A DNA stretch of 39,779 bases from an uncultured Methanobrevibacter sp. (GTDB lineage Archaea > Methanobacteriota > Methanobacteria > Methanobacteriales > Methanobacteriaceae): NCBI GenBank assembly GCA_902774685.1, contig CACYJH010000014.1:1-39779 (forward strand), written 5' to 3'. The stretch's first letter is position 1, and the number at the start of each line of letters is the position of its first letter. Positions 25,811-34,410 of this stretch are shown here, piece by piece. Below the pieces are notes generated by a model. It was not told where the DNA came from. It saw only the letters and a program-made list of their open reading frames with translations, and did not search any database. Both the position numbers and the translations under genes were made by a program.

Positions 25811-26138
25811 AATTATCGCCTATATTCAATTTTAGATAAGTTTTAGTTAAATTTAAATCAAATTTTGATTTTTAGAAATTAATTTTCTTTAGAAATTAAT
25901 TTTCAAATCTTTAGATTTTAAATAATTCTTTTAAATAATTCTTTTAAATAATTTTTTTAATAATTTTTTTAATAATTTTTATATTAAGTTAGTATATGTA
26001 TTATTTTAATATTTCTATATTATAAATATATTTAACCGCTTTATATGGTATATTTATATTTTATAAAAATAAAAGTTATATTATAATACTTTATCATCAA
26101 TTTGATAGTATTGAGTTCATTTGAGGAGTATATTATTT
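25811..26138. other. Divergent promoter region of the glycan locus, with tandem repeats
   Basis: This 328-base gap separates wecC (minus) and rfbD (plus). It contains a 17-bp perfect tandem duplication (25871-25887, 25888-25904), two 13-bp units AATAATTCTTTTA (25921-25946) running into T-rich 12-bp variants up to about 25980, and a TATA-like TATTTATATTTTATAA around 26051-26066 for the rfb genes. No open frame with a ribosome binding site was found. Confidence 0.6.
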
Positions 26139-26999
26139 ATGAAAATATTAATAACTGGCGCTTATGGAATGTTAGGGTCTGATTTGAGAGAAGTTCTTAA
26201 AAATCAGGAATTGATAGTGACTGGGTCCAAGGACTTGGATATCACTGATGAGGAAAAGGTCGTAGAGTTTGTTTGTGAAAATTCTCCAGAATTGGTTATC
26301 AATGCTGCAGCATATACTGCAGTTGATGATTGCGAGACTCACTATGACGATGCATATGCAGTAAATGCAATAGGCCCTAAGAATTTAGCTATTGCATGCA
26401 ATAAGTTAGATATTCCTTTAGTCCATATCAGCACAGATTATGTTTTCGATGGAACCAAAAGGACTCCTCTTATAGAAGCTGATAAGTTAGGTCCTCAAAG
26501 TGCCTATGGAAAAACCAAATTGGCAGGAGAGGAATTCATCCAAGAGAATACTGACAAGTATTTCATTCTTCGTACAGCATGGCTATACGGCCTTCATGGA
26601 AATAATTTTGTCAAGACAATGTTGGACTTGGCGGAAAATCATGATGAAATAACCGTTGTAGACGATCAGGTTGGATCTCCAACATATTCCTTTGACTTGG
26701 CTGTTGCAATCACAAATCTCCTGTTCAGTGACAAGTATGGAATCTATCATGTGACAAACGAAGGTGAATGCTCATGGTATGAGTTTGCAAAACTGATATT
26801 CGAATTGTCAAACATTGATGTCAAGGTTGTTCCAGTCACTACCGAAGAGTTCCCAAGGCCTGCTCCAAGACCTCATTATTCAGTTTTAAATAATAAGAAA
26901 TGGAACTCCTCCGGATTTGTTCCAATGAGAACTTATCAGGAAGCATTAAGTGAATATTTATCATTATATAATTTTTTTAAGAAGACCAACAGAATCTAA
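26139..26999 (+). CDS. rfbD: dTDP-4-dehydrorhamnose reductase
   Basis: This 286-aa SDR enzyme carries out the last step to dTDP-L-rhamnose. Marks: KILITGAYGMLGSDL (residues 2-16, NADPH loop), VINAAAYTAVDDCE near 59-72, HISTDYVFDG near 98, the catalytic YxxxK in SAYGKTKLAGEEF near 125-137, and TAWLYG near 149. A TTG at 26121 opens a longer frame, but GAGGAG at 26123-26128 is the ribosome binding site for the ATG at 26139, which also gives the standard N terminus. It is first of four consecutive rhamnose genes (D-A-C-B), divergent from wecC. Confidence 0.93.
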   Translation: MKILITGAYGMLGSDLREVLKNQELIVTGSKDLDITDEEKVVEFVCENSPELVINAAAYTAVDDCETHYDDAYAVNAIGPKNLAIACNKLDIPLVHISTDYVFDGTKRTPLIEADKLGPQSAYGKTKLAGEEFIQENTDKYFILRTAWLYGLHGNNFVKTMLDLAENHDEITVVDDQVGSPTYSFDLAVAITNLLFSDKYGIYHVTNEGECSWYEFAKLIFELSNIDVKVVPVTTEEFPRPAPRPHYSVLNNKKWNSSGFVPMRTYQEALSEYLSLYNFFKKTNRI

Positions 27000-27056
27000 T
27001 GGTTTTCGAATATTAAAATCAGTTTCATAAAAAATTTAGTTTTAAAAAATTTGTTC

Positions 27057-27092
27057 AATATAAGAATTAGTTTTAATATAAGAATTAGTTTT
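27057..27092. repeat. 18-bp perfect tandem duplication between rfbD and rfbA
   Basis: AATATAAGAATTAGTTTT occurs twice head to tail (27057-27074, 27075-27092), ending 29 bases before the rfbA start. Confidence 0.85.
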
Positions 27093-27121
27093 ACATTATA
27101 ATTTATTAAAGAAGTGATTAT

Positions 27122-27994
27122 ATGAAAGGAATCGTATTAGCTGGAGGTTCTGGAACAAGATTGTATCCAATTACCAAAGCTGTTTCAAAGCAGTTATTGC
27201 CTTTATATGATAAGCCAATGATCTATTACCCAATATCTGTTTTAATGTTGGCAAACATCAAGGAAATCCTCATCATTTCCACTCCTCGTGATTTGCCTAT
27301 GTATCAGGAGTTACTTGGAGACGGGTCTGATTTAGGAATTTCTTTTACCTATGCTGAACAGACCAATCCAAACGGTTTGGCTGAAGCATTCATAATAGGT
27401 GAAGAGTTCATTGGTGATGATAGTGTAGCTCTTATTTTAGGAGATAATGTTTTCCACGGACACAGATTTACTGAAATATTGGAAAGGGCATGCAGTCTTG
27501 AAGAAGGTGCAGTTATTTTCGGTTATTACACCAACAATCCGGAAGCTTTTGGTGTAGTTGAATTTGATGATGAGTGGAATGTTTTATCAATTGAGGAAAA
27601 GCCAAAGAATCCTAAATCAAATTATATCGTTCCTGGACTTTATTTCTATGACAATGATGTAATTGAAATAGCAAAAAACGTCAAGCCATCAGAGAGGGGT
27701 GAATTGGAAATCACCTCAGTTAATGAAGAATATCTTAACAGATCCAAACTTAAAGTGGAATTGCTCGGTAGGGGAATGGCTTGGTTAGATACTGGAACTC
27801 ATGACGGTTTGCTTGAAGCAAGTAACTTTATTGAAACCGTTCAAAAGAGGCAAAGCCTATACATAGCTTGTTTGGAAGAGATAGCATACTTAAAAAAATA
27901 CATTACAAAAGATGATTTGTTAAAATTGGCGCAGTCACTTAAAAAGACTGATTATGGCCAATATTTAATTAAATTGGCTAATAGAAATCTTTAA
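27122..27994 (+). CDS. rfbA: Glucose-1-phosphate thymidylyltransferase
   Basis: This 290-aa enzyme forms dTDP-glucose from glucose 1-phosphate and dTTP, the committed step to dTDP-rhamnose. Marks: [20 protein letters not shown] (residues 3-22, nucleotide loop), [19 protein letters not shown] near 24-42, [10 protein letters not shown] near 107-116, GVVEFD near 143, [11 protein letters not shown] near 157-167 and the end-helix region [19 protein letters not shown] near 218-236. Length and motifs are those of the standard RmlA. A GTGAT ribosome binding site precedes the ATG by 5 bases. It lies between rfbD and rfbC on the same strand; gaps of 122 and 40 bases suggest one operon. Confidence 0.95.
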   Translation: MKGIVLAGGSGTRLYPITKAVSKQLLPLYDKPMIYYPISVLMLANIKEILIISTPRDLPMYQELLGDGSDLGISFTYAEQTNPNGLAEAFIIGEEFIGDDSVALILGDNVFHGHRFTEILERACSLEEGAVIFGYYTNNPEAFGVVEFDDEWNVLSIEEKPKNPKSNYIVPGLYFYDNDVIEIAKNVKPSERGELEITSVNEEYLNRSKLKVELLGRGMAWLDTGTHDGLLEASNFIETVQKRQSLYIACLEEIAYLKKYITKDDLLKLAQSLKKTDYGQYLIKLANRNL

Positions 27995-28034
27995 TCTGAA
28001 TATTATCATAAAATTTTATTTATGGGGTGTCAAA

Positions 28035-28598
28035 ATGGGAAAATTCAAAATTGTTAAAAGTGAAATAGAAGGTGTATTCACCGTCGAACCAACTGTCTTT
28101 GGAGATGAAAGAGGATATTTCATGGAAACCTATAATGAAAATGACTTTAAGGAAGAAGGCATTGATTTGACATTTGTTCAGGATAATCAATCAAAATCAT
28201 CTAAAGGAGTTCTTAGAGGACTTCATTTCCAATATACTCAACCTCAAGGCAAATTAGTCCGTGTAATTAAAGGGGAAGTCTTTGATGTTGGTGTTGATTT
28301 GAGAAAAGAATCAAAGACATACGGAAAATGGATTGGTGAAATCTTATCTGAAGAGAACAAGAAACAGCTTTTCATTCCTAAAGGTTTTGCTCACGGATTC
28401 TTGGTCTTGTCTGATGAGGCTGAATTCGTTTACAAATGCACTGATTTCTATAACGGTGAAGATGAAGGTGGAATTCAATGGAATGATCCTGACATCGGTA
28501 TCGAATGGCCTTTAGGAGATTTGTCTGAAGATGATATCCTTTTATCTGAAAAGGACCAACAATGGAAACCAATGAAGGAAACTCCTACAGACTTTTAA
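28035..28598 (+). CDS. rfbC: dTDP-4-dehydrorhamnose 3,5-epimerase
   Basis: This 187-aa cupin inverts C3 and C5 of dTDP-4-keto-6-deoxyglucose. Marks: IEGVFTVEPTVFGDERGYFME (trimmed here to its ends; about residues 9-31), QDNQSKSSKGVLRGLHFQ near 49-66 with the catalytic His in LRGLHFQ, GKLVRVIKGEVFDVGVDLR near 71-89, and IPKGFAHGFLVLSDEAEF near 114-131 followed by YKCTDFYN with the catalytic Tyr. Standard RmlC length. GGGGTG lies 7 bases upstream of the start. It sits between rfbA and rfbB; the gap after it holds a five-unit tandem repeat. Confidence 0.95.
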   Translation: MGKFKIVKSEIEGVFTVEPTVFGDERGYFMETYNENDFKEEGIDLTFVQDNQSKSSKGVLRGLHFQYTQPQGKLVRVIKGEVFDVGVDLRKESKTYGKWIGEILSEENKKQLFIPKGFAHGFLVLSDEAEFVYKCTDFYNGEDEGGIQWNDPDIGIEWPLGDLSEDDILLSEKDQQWKPMKETPTDF

Positions 28599-28646
28599 GT
28601 GATTTTTAAATTTCATTGAATTTTAAATTATTGCTTTAAAATTCTT

Positions 28647-28726
28647 ATCATTTTAAATTTTTATCATTTTAAATTTTTATTATTTTAAATTTTTATTATT
28701 TTAAATTTTTATTATTTTAATATTTT
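28647..28726. repeat. 16-bp tandem repeat, five units, between rfbC and rfbB
   Basis: Five contiguous 16-bp units: ATCATTTTAAATTTTT twice, ATTATTTTAAATTTTT twice, then ATTATTTTAATATTTT. The array ends 18 bases before the rfbB start, just ahead of its AAGGTG ribosome binding site. Confidence 0.9.
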
Positions 28727-28744
28727 ATCAAAAGAAGGTGTTTT

Positions 28745-29752
28745 ATGACAAAAATTTTAGTTACTGGAGGAGCAGGATTTATAGGAAGCAATTTCGTAAA
28801 GTATATGCTTGAAAAGTATCCTGATTATGAAATTGTCAATTTAGATGCTCTTACATATTGTGGAAATCTTGAAAATTTGGAAGATATTGAAGATAATCCT
28901 AATTATAGCTTCGTGAAGGGAGATATTCAAGATGAGGAATTGGTGGACTCCCTTGTAAGCGATGTAGATTATATAGTTCATTTTGCTGCAGAAAGTCACG
29001 TTGACCGCAGTATCGAAGATCCTCAAATCTTCATTAAAACCAATATTATAGGAACTCAAGTCCTTTTGGATGCTGCAAAGAAACACAAGATCAAAAAGTA
29101 CTTGCAGGTGTCCACTGATGAGGTTTATGGAAGCCTTGGCCCTGAAGGATATTTCACTGAAGAAACCCCACTTCAGGCAAACAGCCCATACTCAGCTTCA
29201 AAAGCTGGTGCAGATTTAATGGTTAGAGCTTATGGCGAAACATTTGGACTTCCAATAAACATCACCCGTTGCTCCAATAATTATGGCCCTTACCAATTTC
29301 CTGAGAAATTGATTCCATTGATGATTTCAAACGCTTTGGAAGATAAGGAATTGCCTATTTACGGTGATGGAAAGAACATTAGGGACTGGTTGCATGTTTA
29401 CGACCACTGCAGTGCAATTGACCTTGTTCTTCATAAGGGTAAGCTTGGGGAAGTCTACAATATTGGAGGCCATAACGAAAAGAGAAATATTGAAATCGTC
29501 AAGCTCATATTGAAGGAACTCAACAAGCCTGAATCCTTAATCAAATTCGTCAAGGATAGATTAGGCCATGACAGACGTTATGCAATAGATTCCACTAAAA
29601 TAACAGAGGAATTAGGTTGGAAACCTAAATATACCTTTGAAACAGGAATCATAGAAACAATCAATTGGTATTTGGATAATCAGGACTGGATGGAAAAGGT
29701 AAAATCCGGTGAATATCAAGAGTATTACGAAAAGATGTATTCTAAAAAATAA
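28745..29752 (+). CDS. rfbB: dTDP-glucose 4,6-dehydratase
   Basis: This 335-aa extended SDR turns dTDP-glucose into dTDP-4-keto-6-deoxyglucose. Marks: ILVTGGAGFIGSNFVKYML (residues 4-22, NAD loop), HFAAESHVDRSIEDP near 80-94, the active-site STDEVYGSLG near 122-131, the catalytic YxxxK in YSASKAGADLMVRAYG near 149-164, and NNYGPYQFPEKLIPLMI near 178-194. Standard RmlB length. It completes the dTDP-L-rhamnose pathway with the preceding three genes. The upstream 146-base gap is nearly filled by a 16-bp tandem repeat, which may affect its expression relative to rfbDAC. Confidence 0.95.
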   Translation: MTKILVTGGAGFIGSNFVKYMLEKYPDYEIVNLDALTYCGNLENLEDIEDNPNYSFVKGDIQDEELVDSLVSDVDYIVHFAAESHVDRSIEDPQIFIKTNIIGTQVLLDAAKKHKIKKYLQVSTDEVYGSLGPEGYFTEETPLQANSPYSASKAGADLMVRAYGETFGLPINITRCSNNYGPYQFPEKLIPLMISNALEDKELPIYGDGKNIRDWLHVYDHCSAIDLVLHKGKLGEVYNIGGHNEKRNIEIVKLILKELNKPESLIKFVKDRLGHDRRYAIDSTKITEELGWKPKYTFETGIIETINWYLDNQDWMEKVKSGEYQEYYEKMYSKK

Positions 29753-29804
29753 ATTGATGATTGAAAGAAAAGACAGACAAAAATAGATAGGATTAAGGGA
29801 TCTT

Positions 29805-30785
29805 ATGAAAGTCTCAGTAGTTACTCCAAATTATAATGGTTTAAAATTCTTAAACAGCTATTTTGAAACCTTATTGATTCAAAGCAGGTTTATTGAAGAG
29901 ATCATTATAATAGATAATGCATCTACTGACGGAAGTGTTGAATTTATAGAAGAGTTCATAAGAAGCCCTAATTATCCAATCGACATAATACTTATTAGGA
30001 ATGATGAAAATTTAGGCTTCGCTCCTGCAGTAAATCAAGGTATAGAGATTGCCAAATCTGAATATATCTATTCAGTCAACAATGATGTTGAACTGGAGTG
30101 GAATGCATTGGAAGAAATCATCAAGGTAATGGACGAGTCAATTGCCCTTGGGGAAAATCCATTCTCATTCCAATCAAAGATGATTCAGCATCATAATAGA
30201 AAGCTGATTGATGATGCGGGAGATGAGTATACAATTCTTGCTTGGACCAAAAAGATTGGTGATGGCCAACCTGTAGAAAGATATGATGAGAAAAGGGAGA
30301 TATTTTCCTCTTGTGCAGGTGCTGCATTGTATAGAAGATCAGTCTTGGAGGAAATAGGTCTTTTTGATGAAGATTTCTTTGCATATGTTGAGGATATAGA
30401 CCTTTCATACAGGGCTCAGATTTATGGATATAAAAATTATTTCTGTCCTAATTCAATTGTTTATCATTATGGAAGTGCAACAAGCGGAAGCAGATATAAT
30501 GAATTTAAAATCAAATTGGCTGCACGCAATAACGTATTTTTAATCTATAAGAACTTCCCAATCATTCAAAAAATAATCAATTTTATTTTCTTATTCATAG
30601 GATTTGCAATAAAGTATCTTTTCTTTGTAAGGAAAGGTTACGGTTCCTTGTATTTGGAAGGAATCAAGGAAGGTTTGAGAAATAGAAAAAAATTAAATAA
30701 GACACCATTCTTGAGAAAAAATTGGAAAAATTACTTTAAAATCGAATGGAAACTGATAAAAAATATTTTTGCTTATCTTAAATAA
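29805..30785 (+). CDS. Glycosyltransferase family 2, rhamnosyltransferase-like
   Basis: This 326-aa GT-A enzyme has the N-terminal VSVVTPNYNGLKFLNSYFE (residues 3-21), IIIDNASTDGSVEF near 34-47, the acceptor/donor loop ENLGFAPAVNQGIE near 68-81, the DxD-like SVNNDVELEW near 91-100 and EDFFAYVEDIDLSYRAQIYG near 187-206. These are typical of WbbL/RfbF-type rhamnosyltransferases. A hydrophobic segment near 250-275 could touch the membrane. Position directly after the rhamnose pathway supports use of dTDP-L-rhamnose; this is inference. The last codons and stop lie inside the first copy of a 41-bp duplication. Confidence 0.87.
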   Translation: MKVSVVTPNYNGLKFLNSYFETLLIQSRFIEEIIIIDNASTDGSVEFIEEFIRSPNYPIDIILIRNDENLGFAPAVNQGIEIAKSEYIYSVNNDVELEWNALEEIIKVMDESIALGENPFSFQSKMIQHHNRKLIDDAGDEYTILAWTKKIGDGQPVERYDEKREIFSSCAGAALYRRSVLEEIGLFDEDFFAYVEDIDLSYRAQIYGYKNYFCPNSIVYHYGSATSGSRYNEFKIKLAARNNVFLIYKNFPIIQKIINFIFLFIGFAIKYLFFVRKGYGSLYLEGIKEGLRNRKKLNKTPFLRKNWKNYFKIEWKLIKNIFAYLK

Positions 30786-30854
30786 TCTGTACTTAAATAA
30801 TTAGTTAAATAATTTATCTTAAATAATATGTACTGAGATAATTAGTTAAATAGT
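30773..30854. repeat. 41-bp tandem duplication covering the end of the GT2 gene
   Basis: Bases 30773-30813 and 30814-30854 are head-to-tail copies differing at 4 of 41 positions. Copy 1 contains the last codons (Tyr-Leu-Lys) and stop of the upstream glycosyltransferase; copy 2 is non-coding. Confidence 0.88.
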
Positions 30855-30891
30855 AGCTTAATAAGCTCATGCTTTTAAATTAGGTGTAAAA

Positions 30892-31788
30892 ATGAGAAAT
30901 TTGGATTTATCAATTATCGTTGTTAATTACAATACCTTTAAATTAACAAAGGAAACAATTGATTCCTGTTTGGCTGAACCTACTCATTATACTTATGAAA
31001 TCTTTCTTGTAGACAACAAGTCAACTGATGACAGCTTGGAAAAACTTGAAGATTACTTCAAGGATGAGATTTCAAGAGGGACTATAAAGGTCATAGCAAA
31101 CAGCCATAATGATGGTTTTGCAAAGGCCAATAACTTAGCTATTGAACAGGCTGAAGGAGATTATATCCTTCTTTTAAACTCTGATACACTCATTAAAGAG
31201 GCTACAATTGACAAATGTATGGACTATATCACTGAAGGCATACATGCCGACGTTGGAGCATTAGGCTGCAAGGTATCCCTTGCTGACGGATCTCTTGACA
31301 AGGCATGCAAACGCAGTTTTCCAAATCCTGTAAACTCATTTTATAGATTGTTCCACATAAAAACAAACAGTGAAAAGGATAATTATAATTTAGATAATTT
31401 GGATGATGATGGCGTTTATGAAATAGACTGTTTGGTTGGAGCATTCATGCTTGTAAGAAAAACCACAATCGATGATATCGGCCTTTTGGATGACACTTTC
31501 TTTATGTATGGGGAAGACATTGATTGGTGCTATAGGATAAAGCAGGCTGGATGGAAAGTAGTTTATTTTGGCGAAGCGGAAATAATCCATTACAAGGGTG
31601 CAAGCAGTGAGGATGAAAAGTCTAAGAAAAGAAATCCAAAGCTTATCTATGAATTTTATAGGGCGATGTATATTTTCTATAAGAAGCATTATACCAAAAA
31701 ATACAACATATTCTTAAACATTGCAGTCTATATTGGAATAGCATTATTGTTGCTTGTCAATTTAGTCAAAAATCTTTTCAGATCTTAA
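30892..31788 (+). CDS. Glycosyltransferase family 2
   Basis: This 298-aa protein has LSIIVVNYNTFKLTKETID (residues 5-23), IFLVDNKSTDDSLEKL near 37-52, NDGFAKANNLAIEQAEGDYI near 73-92, the DxD-like LLLNSDTLIKE near 93-103 and FFMYGEDIDWCYRIKQAGW near 203-221, the last typical of the rhamnosyltransferase-like GT2 subgroup. One C-terminal membrane helix is predicted (about 276-294, NIAVYIGIALLLLVNLV). AGGTG lies 7 bases before the ATG. It follows another GT2 of the same type, so the two may add successive sugars of the repeat unit. The preceding gap carries the second copy of a 41-bp duplication. Confidence 0.87.
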   Translation: MRNLDLSIIVVNYNTFKLTKETIDSCLAEPTHYTYEIFLVDNKSTDDSLEKLEDYFKDEISRGTIKVIANSHNDGFAKANNLAIEQAEGDYILLLNSDTLIKEATIDKCMDYITEGIHADVGALGCKVSLADGSLDKACKRSFPNPVNSFYRLFHIKTNSEKDNYNLDNLDDDGVYEIDCLVGAFMLVRKTTIDDIGLLDDTFFMYGEDIDWCYRIKQAGWKVVYFGEAEIIHYKGASSEDEKSKKRNPKLIYEFYRAMYIFYKKHYTKKYNIFLNIAVYIGIALLLLVNLVKNLFRS

Positions 31789-32052
31789 ATATTAAATTCT
31801 TATTTTTCTTATTTGATTTTATATTTCCATCACTTCCCATCACTATTTTACAATTTTTCATCACTATTTTATCACTTCATATCCCTTTTTTTTAATTATT
31901 TTATAAAAATAATAGGTAATTTTATAAATAATAGTTTTTAAATCTATTATTGTATAAATAATAGTTAAAATAATAGTTATAGATATTGTATTACTGTTAA
32001 CTATGCTTTAAATTTGGATTTGTTGAAAACTAAAAATGATTTGAGTGGTTAA

Positions 32053-33456
32053 ATGATAAGAGAAAATCAAAGAATTTTAAATGCAATATTGATCATAATA
32101 GATATTTTAGTAATTCTATTATCATTGGTTTTAGCTTATTATGTTAGATTTAAAACCACCATATTCGGTCCGTTAGGAGGATCATTGCCGTTTACAGATT
32201 ATTTCCTATTTACAATCTTATGTATTATTCCTACATATCTTCTTTTGTACTACTTTTTTGGTTTATACAAGCCATTCAGGAACAAATCTTCAATATTTTC
32301 TGGTGCAGAGGACATAATCAAATCAGATATTATGGCCTTCATTATTTTGGTAGCTATTCTCTTCGTTATCAATCAGCCAGATTTCTCAAGGATAATGCTA
32401 TTCCTTTTAAGCCTATTTGGAATGATCTTTGCAATCATTGAAAGGGCTCTTGTAGTTTTGGTATTAAGATTCATGAGAGTGAACAATCATAATCTAAAGC
32501 ATATGCTTATCATTGGAGACAATGAGTTGGCATTCACTTTTGCAAAGAAAATCAAGTCCAGAACCTATTTAGGATATAACATTGCAGGATTTTTAGGAAG
32601 AAAGGAGCATTTAGGAAAGACATTTGAAGGAATCAAGTTCATCGGCACCTTCAAGGATTTGCCTGATGTATTGAAAACCCACAAGTTTGATAGGGTTGTC
32701 ATAGCTATTCCGTTAAAGTATTATTATCATTTGAATGAAATAGTGGATGCTTGTGAAGAAGAGGGAATCAAGGCGGAAATCATTCCGGATTATTATAAGT
32801 ATCTTCCAGCAAGACCTTCAGTTGACATGTTGGATGACCTTCCAATCATCAATATACGTTATGTTCCTTTGGATGATGCATTCAATAAGTTCAAAAAGAT
32901 CATTGAAGACTATTTTGTAGCTATTGTTGCAATCATAATTACCTCTCCAATCATGATTATAACAGCTATTGCAATTAAAATCGAATCTCCAGGTCCAATT
33001 ATCTTCAAGCAGGAAAGAATAGGTTATAATGGAAAGCCGTTCATGATGTATAAGTTCAGAAGCATGAAGGTTCAGGATGAGAGTGAGGAGAAATCCCAAT
33101 GGACAACTGAAGATGACCCAAGAAAGACAAGGGTAGGCTCATTCATCAGAAGGATGAGCATTGACGAGTTGCCGCAATTCTTCAATGTTTTGAAAAGGGA
33201 GATGAGTGTAGTCGGTCCTAGACCGGAAAGGCCATATTTTGTTGAGAAATTCAAGAAGGAAATTCCAAAATATATGGTTAAGCACCAAGTAAGGCCAGGA
33301 CTTACAGGGCTTGCTCAAGTCAATGGTTATAGGGGTAACACTTCAATTAAAAAACGTATTGAATATGATATTCGTTATGTAGAAAACTGGAGTCTTGTTT
33401 TAGATATACAAATTATGTTCAGAACAGTTTTCAGAAGAAGCAAGAATGCTTACTAA
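32053..33456 (+). CDS. Polyprenyl-phosphate sugar phosphotransferase (WbaP/CpsE type)
   Basis: This 467-aa enzyme transfers a sugar phosphate from a nucleotide sugar to a polyprenyl phosphate carrier, starting glycan assembly. Layout: four N-terminal membrane helices (about 12-135), a Rossmann-like middle domain (about 150-265; HMLIIGDNELAFTFAKKI), a helix near 290-312, and the bacterial sugar transferase domain with IKIESPGPIIFKQERIGYNG (311-330), MYKFRSMK, RRMSIDELPQFFNVLKREMS near 374-393, VVGPRPERP and RPGLTGLAQVNGYRG near 418-432. In an archaeon the acceptor would be dolichyl-type phosphate. The family is mainly bacterial, so transfer from bacteria is plausible. It closes the plus-strand glycan arm, and a structured element starts right at its stop codon. 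Confidence 0.9.
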   Translation: MIRENQRILNAILIIIDILVILLSLVLAYYVRFKTTIFGPLGGSLPFTDYFLFTILCIIPTYLLLYYFFGLYKPFRNKSSIFSGAEDIIKSDIMAFIILVAILFVINQPDFSRIMLFLLSLFGMIFAIIERALVVLVLRFMRVNNHNLKHMLIIGDNELAFTFAKKIKSRTYLGYNIAGFLGRKEHLGKTFEGIKFIGTFKDLPDVLKTHKFDRVVIAIPLKYYYHLNEIVDACEEEGIKAEIIPDYYKYLPARPSVDMLDDLPIINIRYVPLDDAFNKFKKIIEDYFVAIVAIIITSPIMIITAIAIKIESPGPIIFKQERIGYNGKPFMMYKFRSMKVQDESEEKSQWTTEDDPRKTRVGSFIRRMSIDELPQFFNVLKREMSVVGPRPERPYFVEKFKKEIPKYMVKHQVRPGLTGLAQVNGYRGNTSIKKRIEYDIRYVENWSLVLDIQIMFRTVFRRSKNAY

Positions 33457-33530
33457 CCAAGCTTCACGGACTTCAGTCCGTAGAACCTTGACCAAAACTC
33501 TTATCACTACTTTGGAGCCAATATATTTTT
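33457..33530 (+). other. Structured 3' element, copy 1 (imperfect hairpin plus conserved tail)
   Basis: Starting at the base after the sugar transferase stop, CCAAGCTTCAC opens a long imperfect hairpin. CAAG (33458-33461) pairs with CTTG (33487-33490), then a C.C mismatch, TTC with GAA, a bulged A, ACGGAC (33466-33471) with GTCCGT (33476-33481), loop TTCA. The tail reads ACCAAAACTCTTATCACTA, then TTTGGAGCCAA and a T run. A second copy with a compensated stem follows radA at 37927. Not a known family to me. Confidence 0.7.
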
Positions 33531-34037
33531 TGAGACTTATTTTTTATATTATCTTTTCATATTAATTTTTTAAAACAATTATAATTTACTATTTTTACAT
33601 TTAAATTGTTATATTTGCTTAAAATTGATAAATTAAGAGTATTATCAATTATTCTAATGAAAAAAAGCATATATTTATATATTTTATCAAATAATTGATT
33701 ATTACAGACTTAATTTTTAAAATCAACCTCTGATATTTAAGTTTTGAAATAAGGATGAATATTTAAAATATTACACTATTATAATATTAAAAAATTTTAA
33801 AAAAATAACTTTTATAAACTACAAAGTTTTAATATTTGTACTGAAATCCTAAAGATTTTTAAATAGAAATTCAACATGATTTGATAAGATTTTGATATGA
33901 TTTTTATGTGAAATTGGGATATCAAAAATGATATTAAAAATATTAAAATATTATAGATTATAAATATATAATTATAATGAATTCAATGGTTTAAAAATTA
34001 AATTTGATGATAAATTTGATGATAAAAAAATAAAGTT

Positions 34038-34055
34038 TTTAAATAGCTATTTAAA
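34038..34055. repeat. Perfect 18-bp palindrome
   Basis: TTTAAATAGCTATTTAAA reads the same on both strands. It lies in the long gap upstream of rpa and could be a regulator site or a hairpin. Confidence 0.8.
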
Positions 34056-34168
34056 CAATCCATTAGAAGTATGGGCCTTTATTTTTATTCATTATTATTT
34101 TTATTTAATATTTTATTCTTATTTCATTATTTAAATATCTTATATGGTTACATTTTTAAAAAGGCGGA

Positions 34169-34216
34169 TGAAAACTAATATATTTTTTTCACTTGAAATG
34201 ATACTATTAGTTTTCA
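34169..34216. repeat. 12-bp inverted repeat with 24-base spacer
   Basis: TGAAAACTAATA (34169-34180) is perfectly complementary to TATTAGTTTTCA (34205-34216). The spacer is T-rich and contains CACTTGAAATGATAC. AAGGCGGA precedes it and CTCTGTC follows, unusually GC-rich for this gap. Possible small structured RNA or a worn mobile-element end. Confidence 0.6.
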
Positions 34217-34410
34217 AATGCTCTGTCTTAATTATTATATATAGCAAAAATTAAATTATAATTTAACTTGAAAAAATTGTAATAAAATCAATGATCAAAC
34301 TTAATTTCAAATTAGTCAGATAATGAAATTGTCCAAATTAAGAAGATTATTTTATTTTATTAGATTATTTTTACTGAATTTATAATTTAAAAAAAATACG
34401 AGGGTTTGGT

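Larger units (their letters stand above)
33531..34410. other. Long non-coding AT-rich region upstream of rpa
   Basis: About 880 bases without a credible gene. Seen inside: a 12-bp direct repeat AAATTTGATGAT (34000-34011 and 34012-34023), a perfect 18-bp palindrome (34038-34055) and a 12-bp inverted repeat with a 24-base loop (34069-34215 region, arms 34169-34180 and 34205-34216) preceded by the purine-rich AAGGCGG. No tRNA fold, no open frame with a ribosome binding site. The rpa promoter probably lies in the last 60 bases (TTTATAATTTAAA). Confidence 0.5.

Noticed and set aside
28647..28726. CRISPR-like array
   Set aside because: Units are 16 bp and contiguous with no spacers, so it is a simple tandem repeat.
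34000..34023. C/D box small RNA suggested by repeated TGATGAT
   Set aside because: The word is just a 12-bp AT-rich direct repeat; no matching D boxes (CTGA) at proper spacing and no terminal stem.
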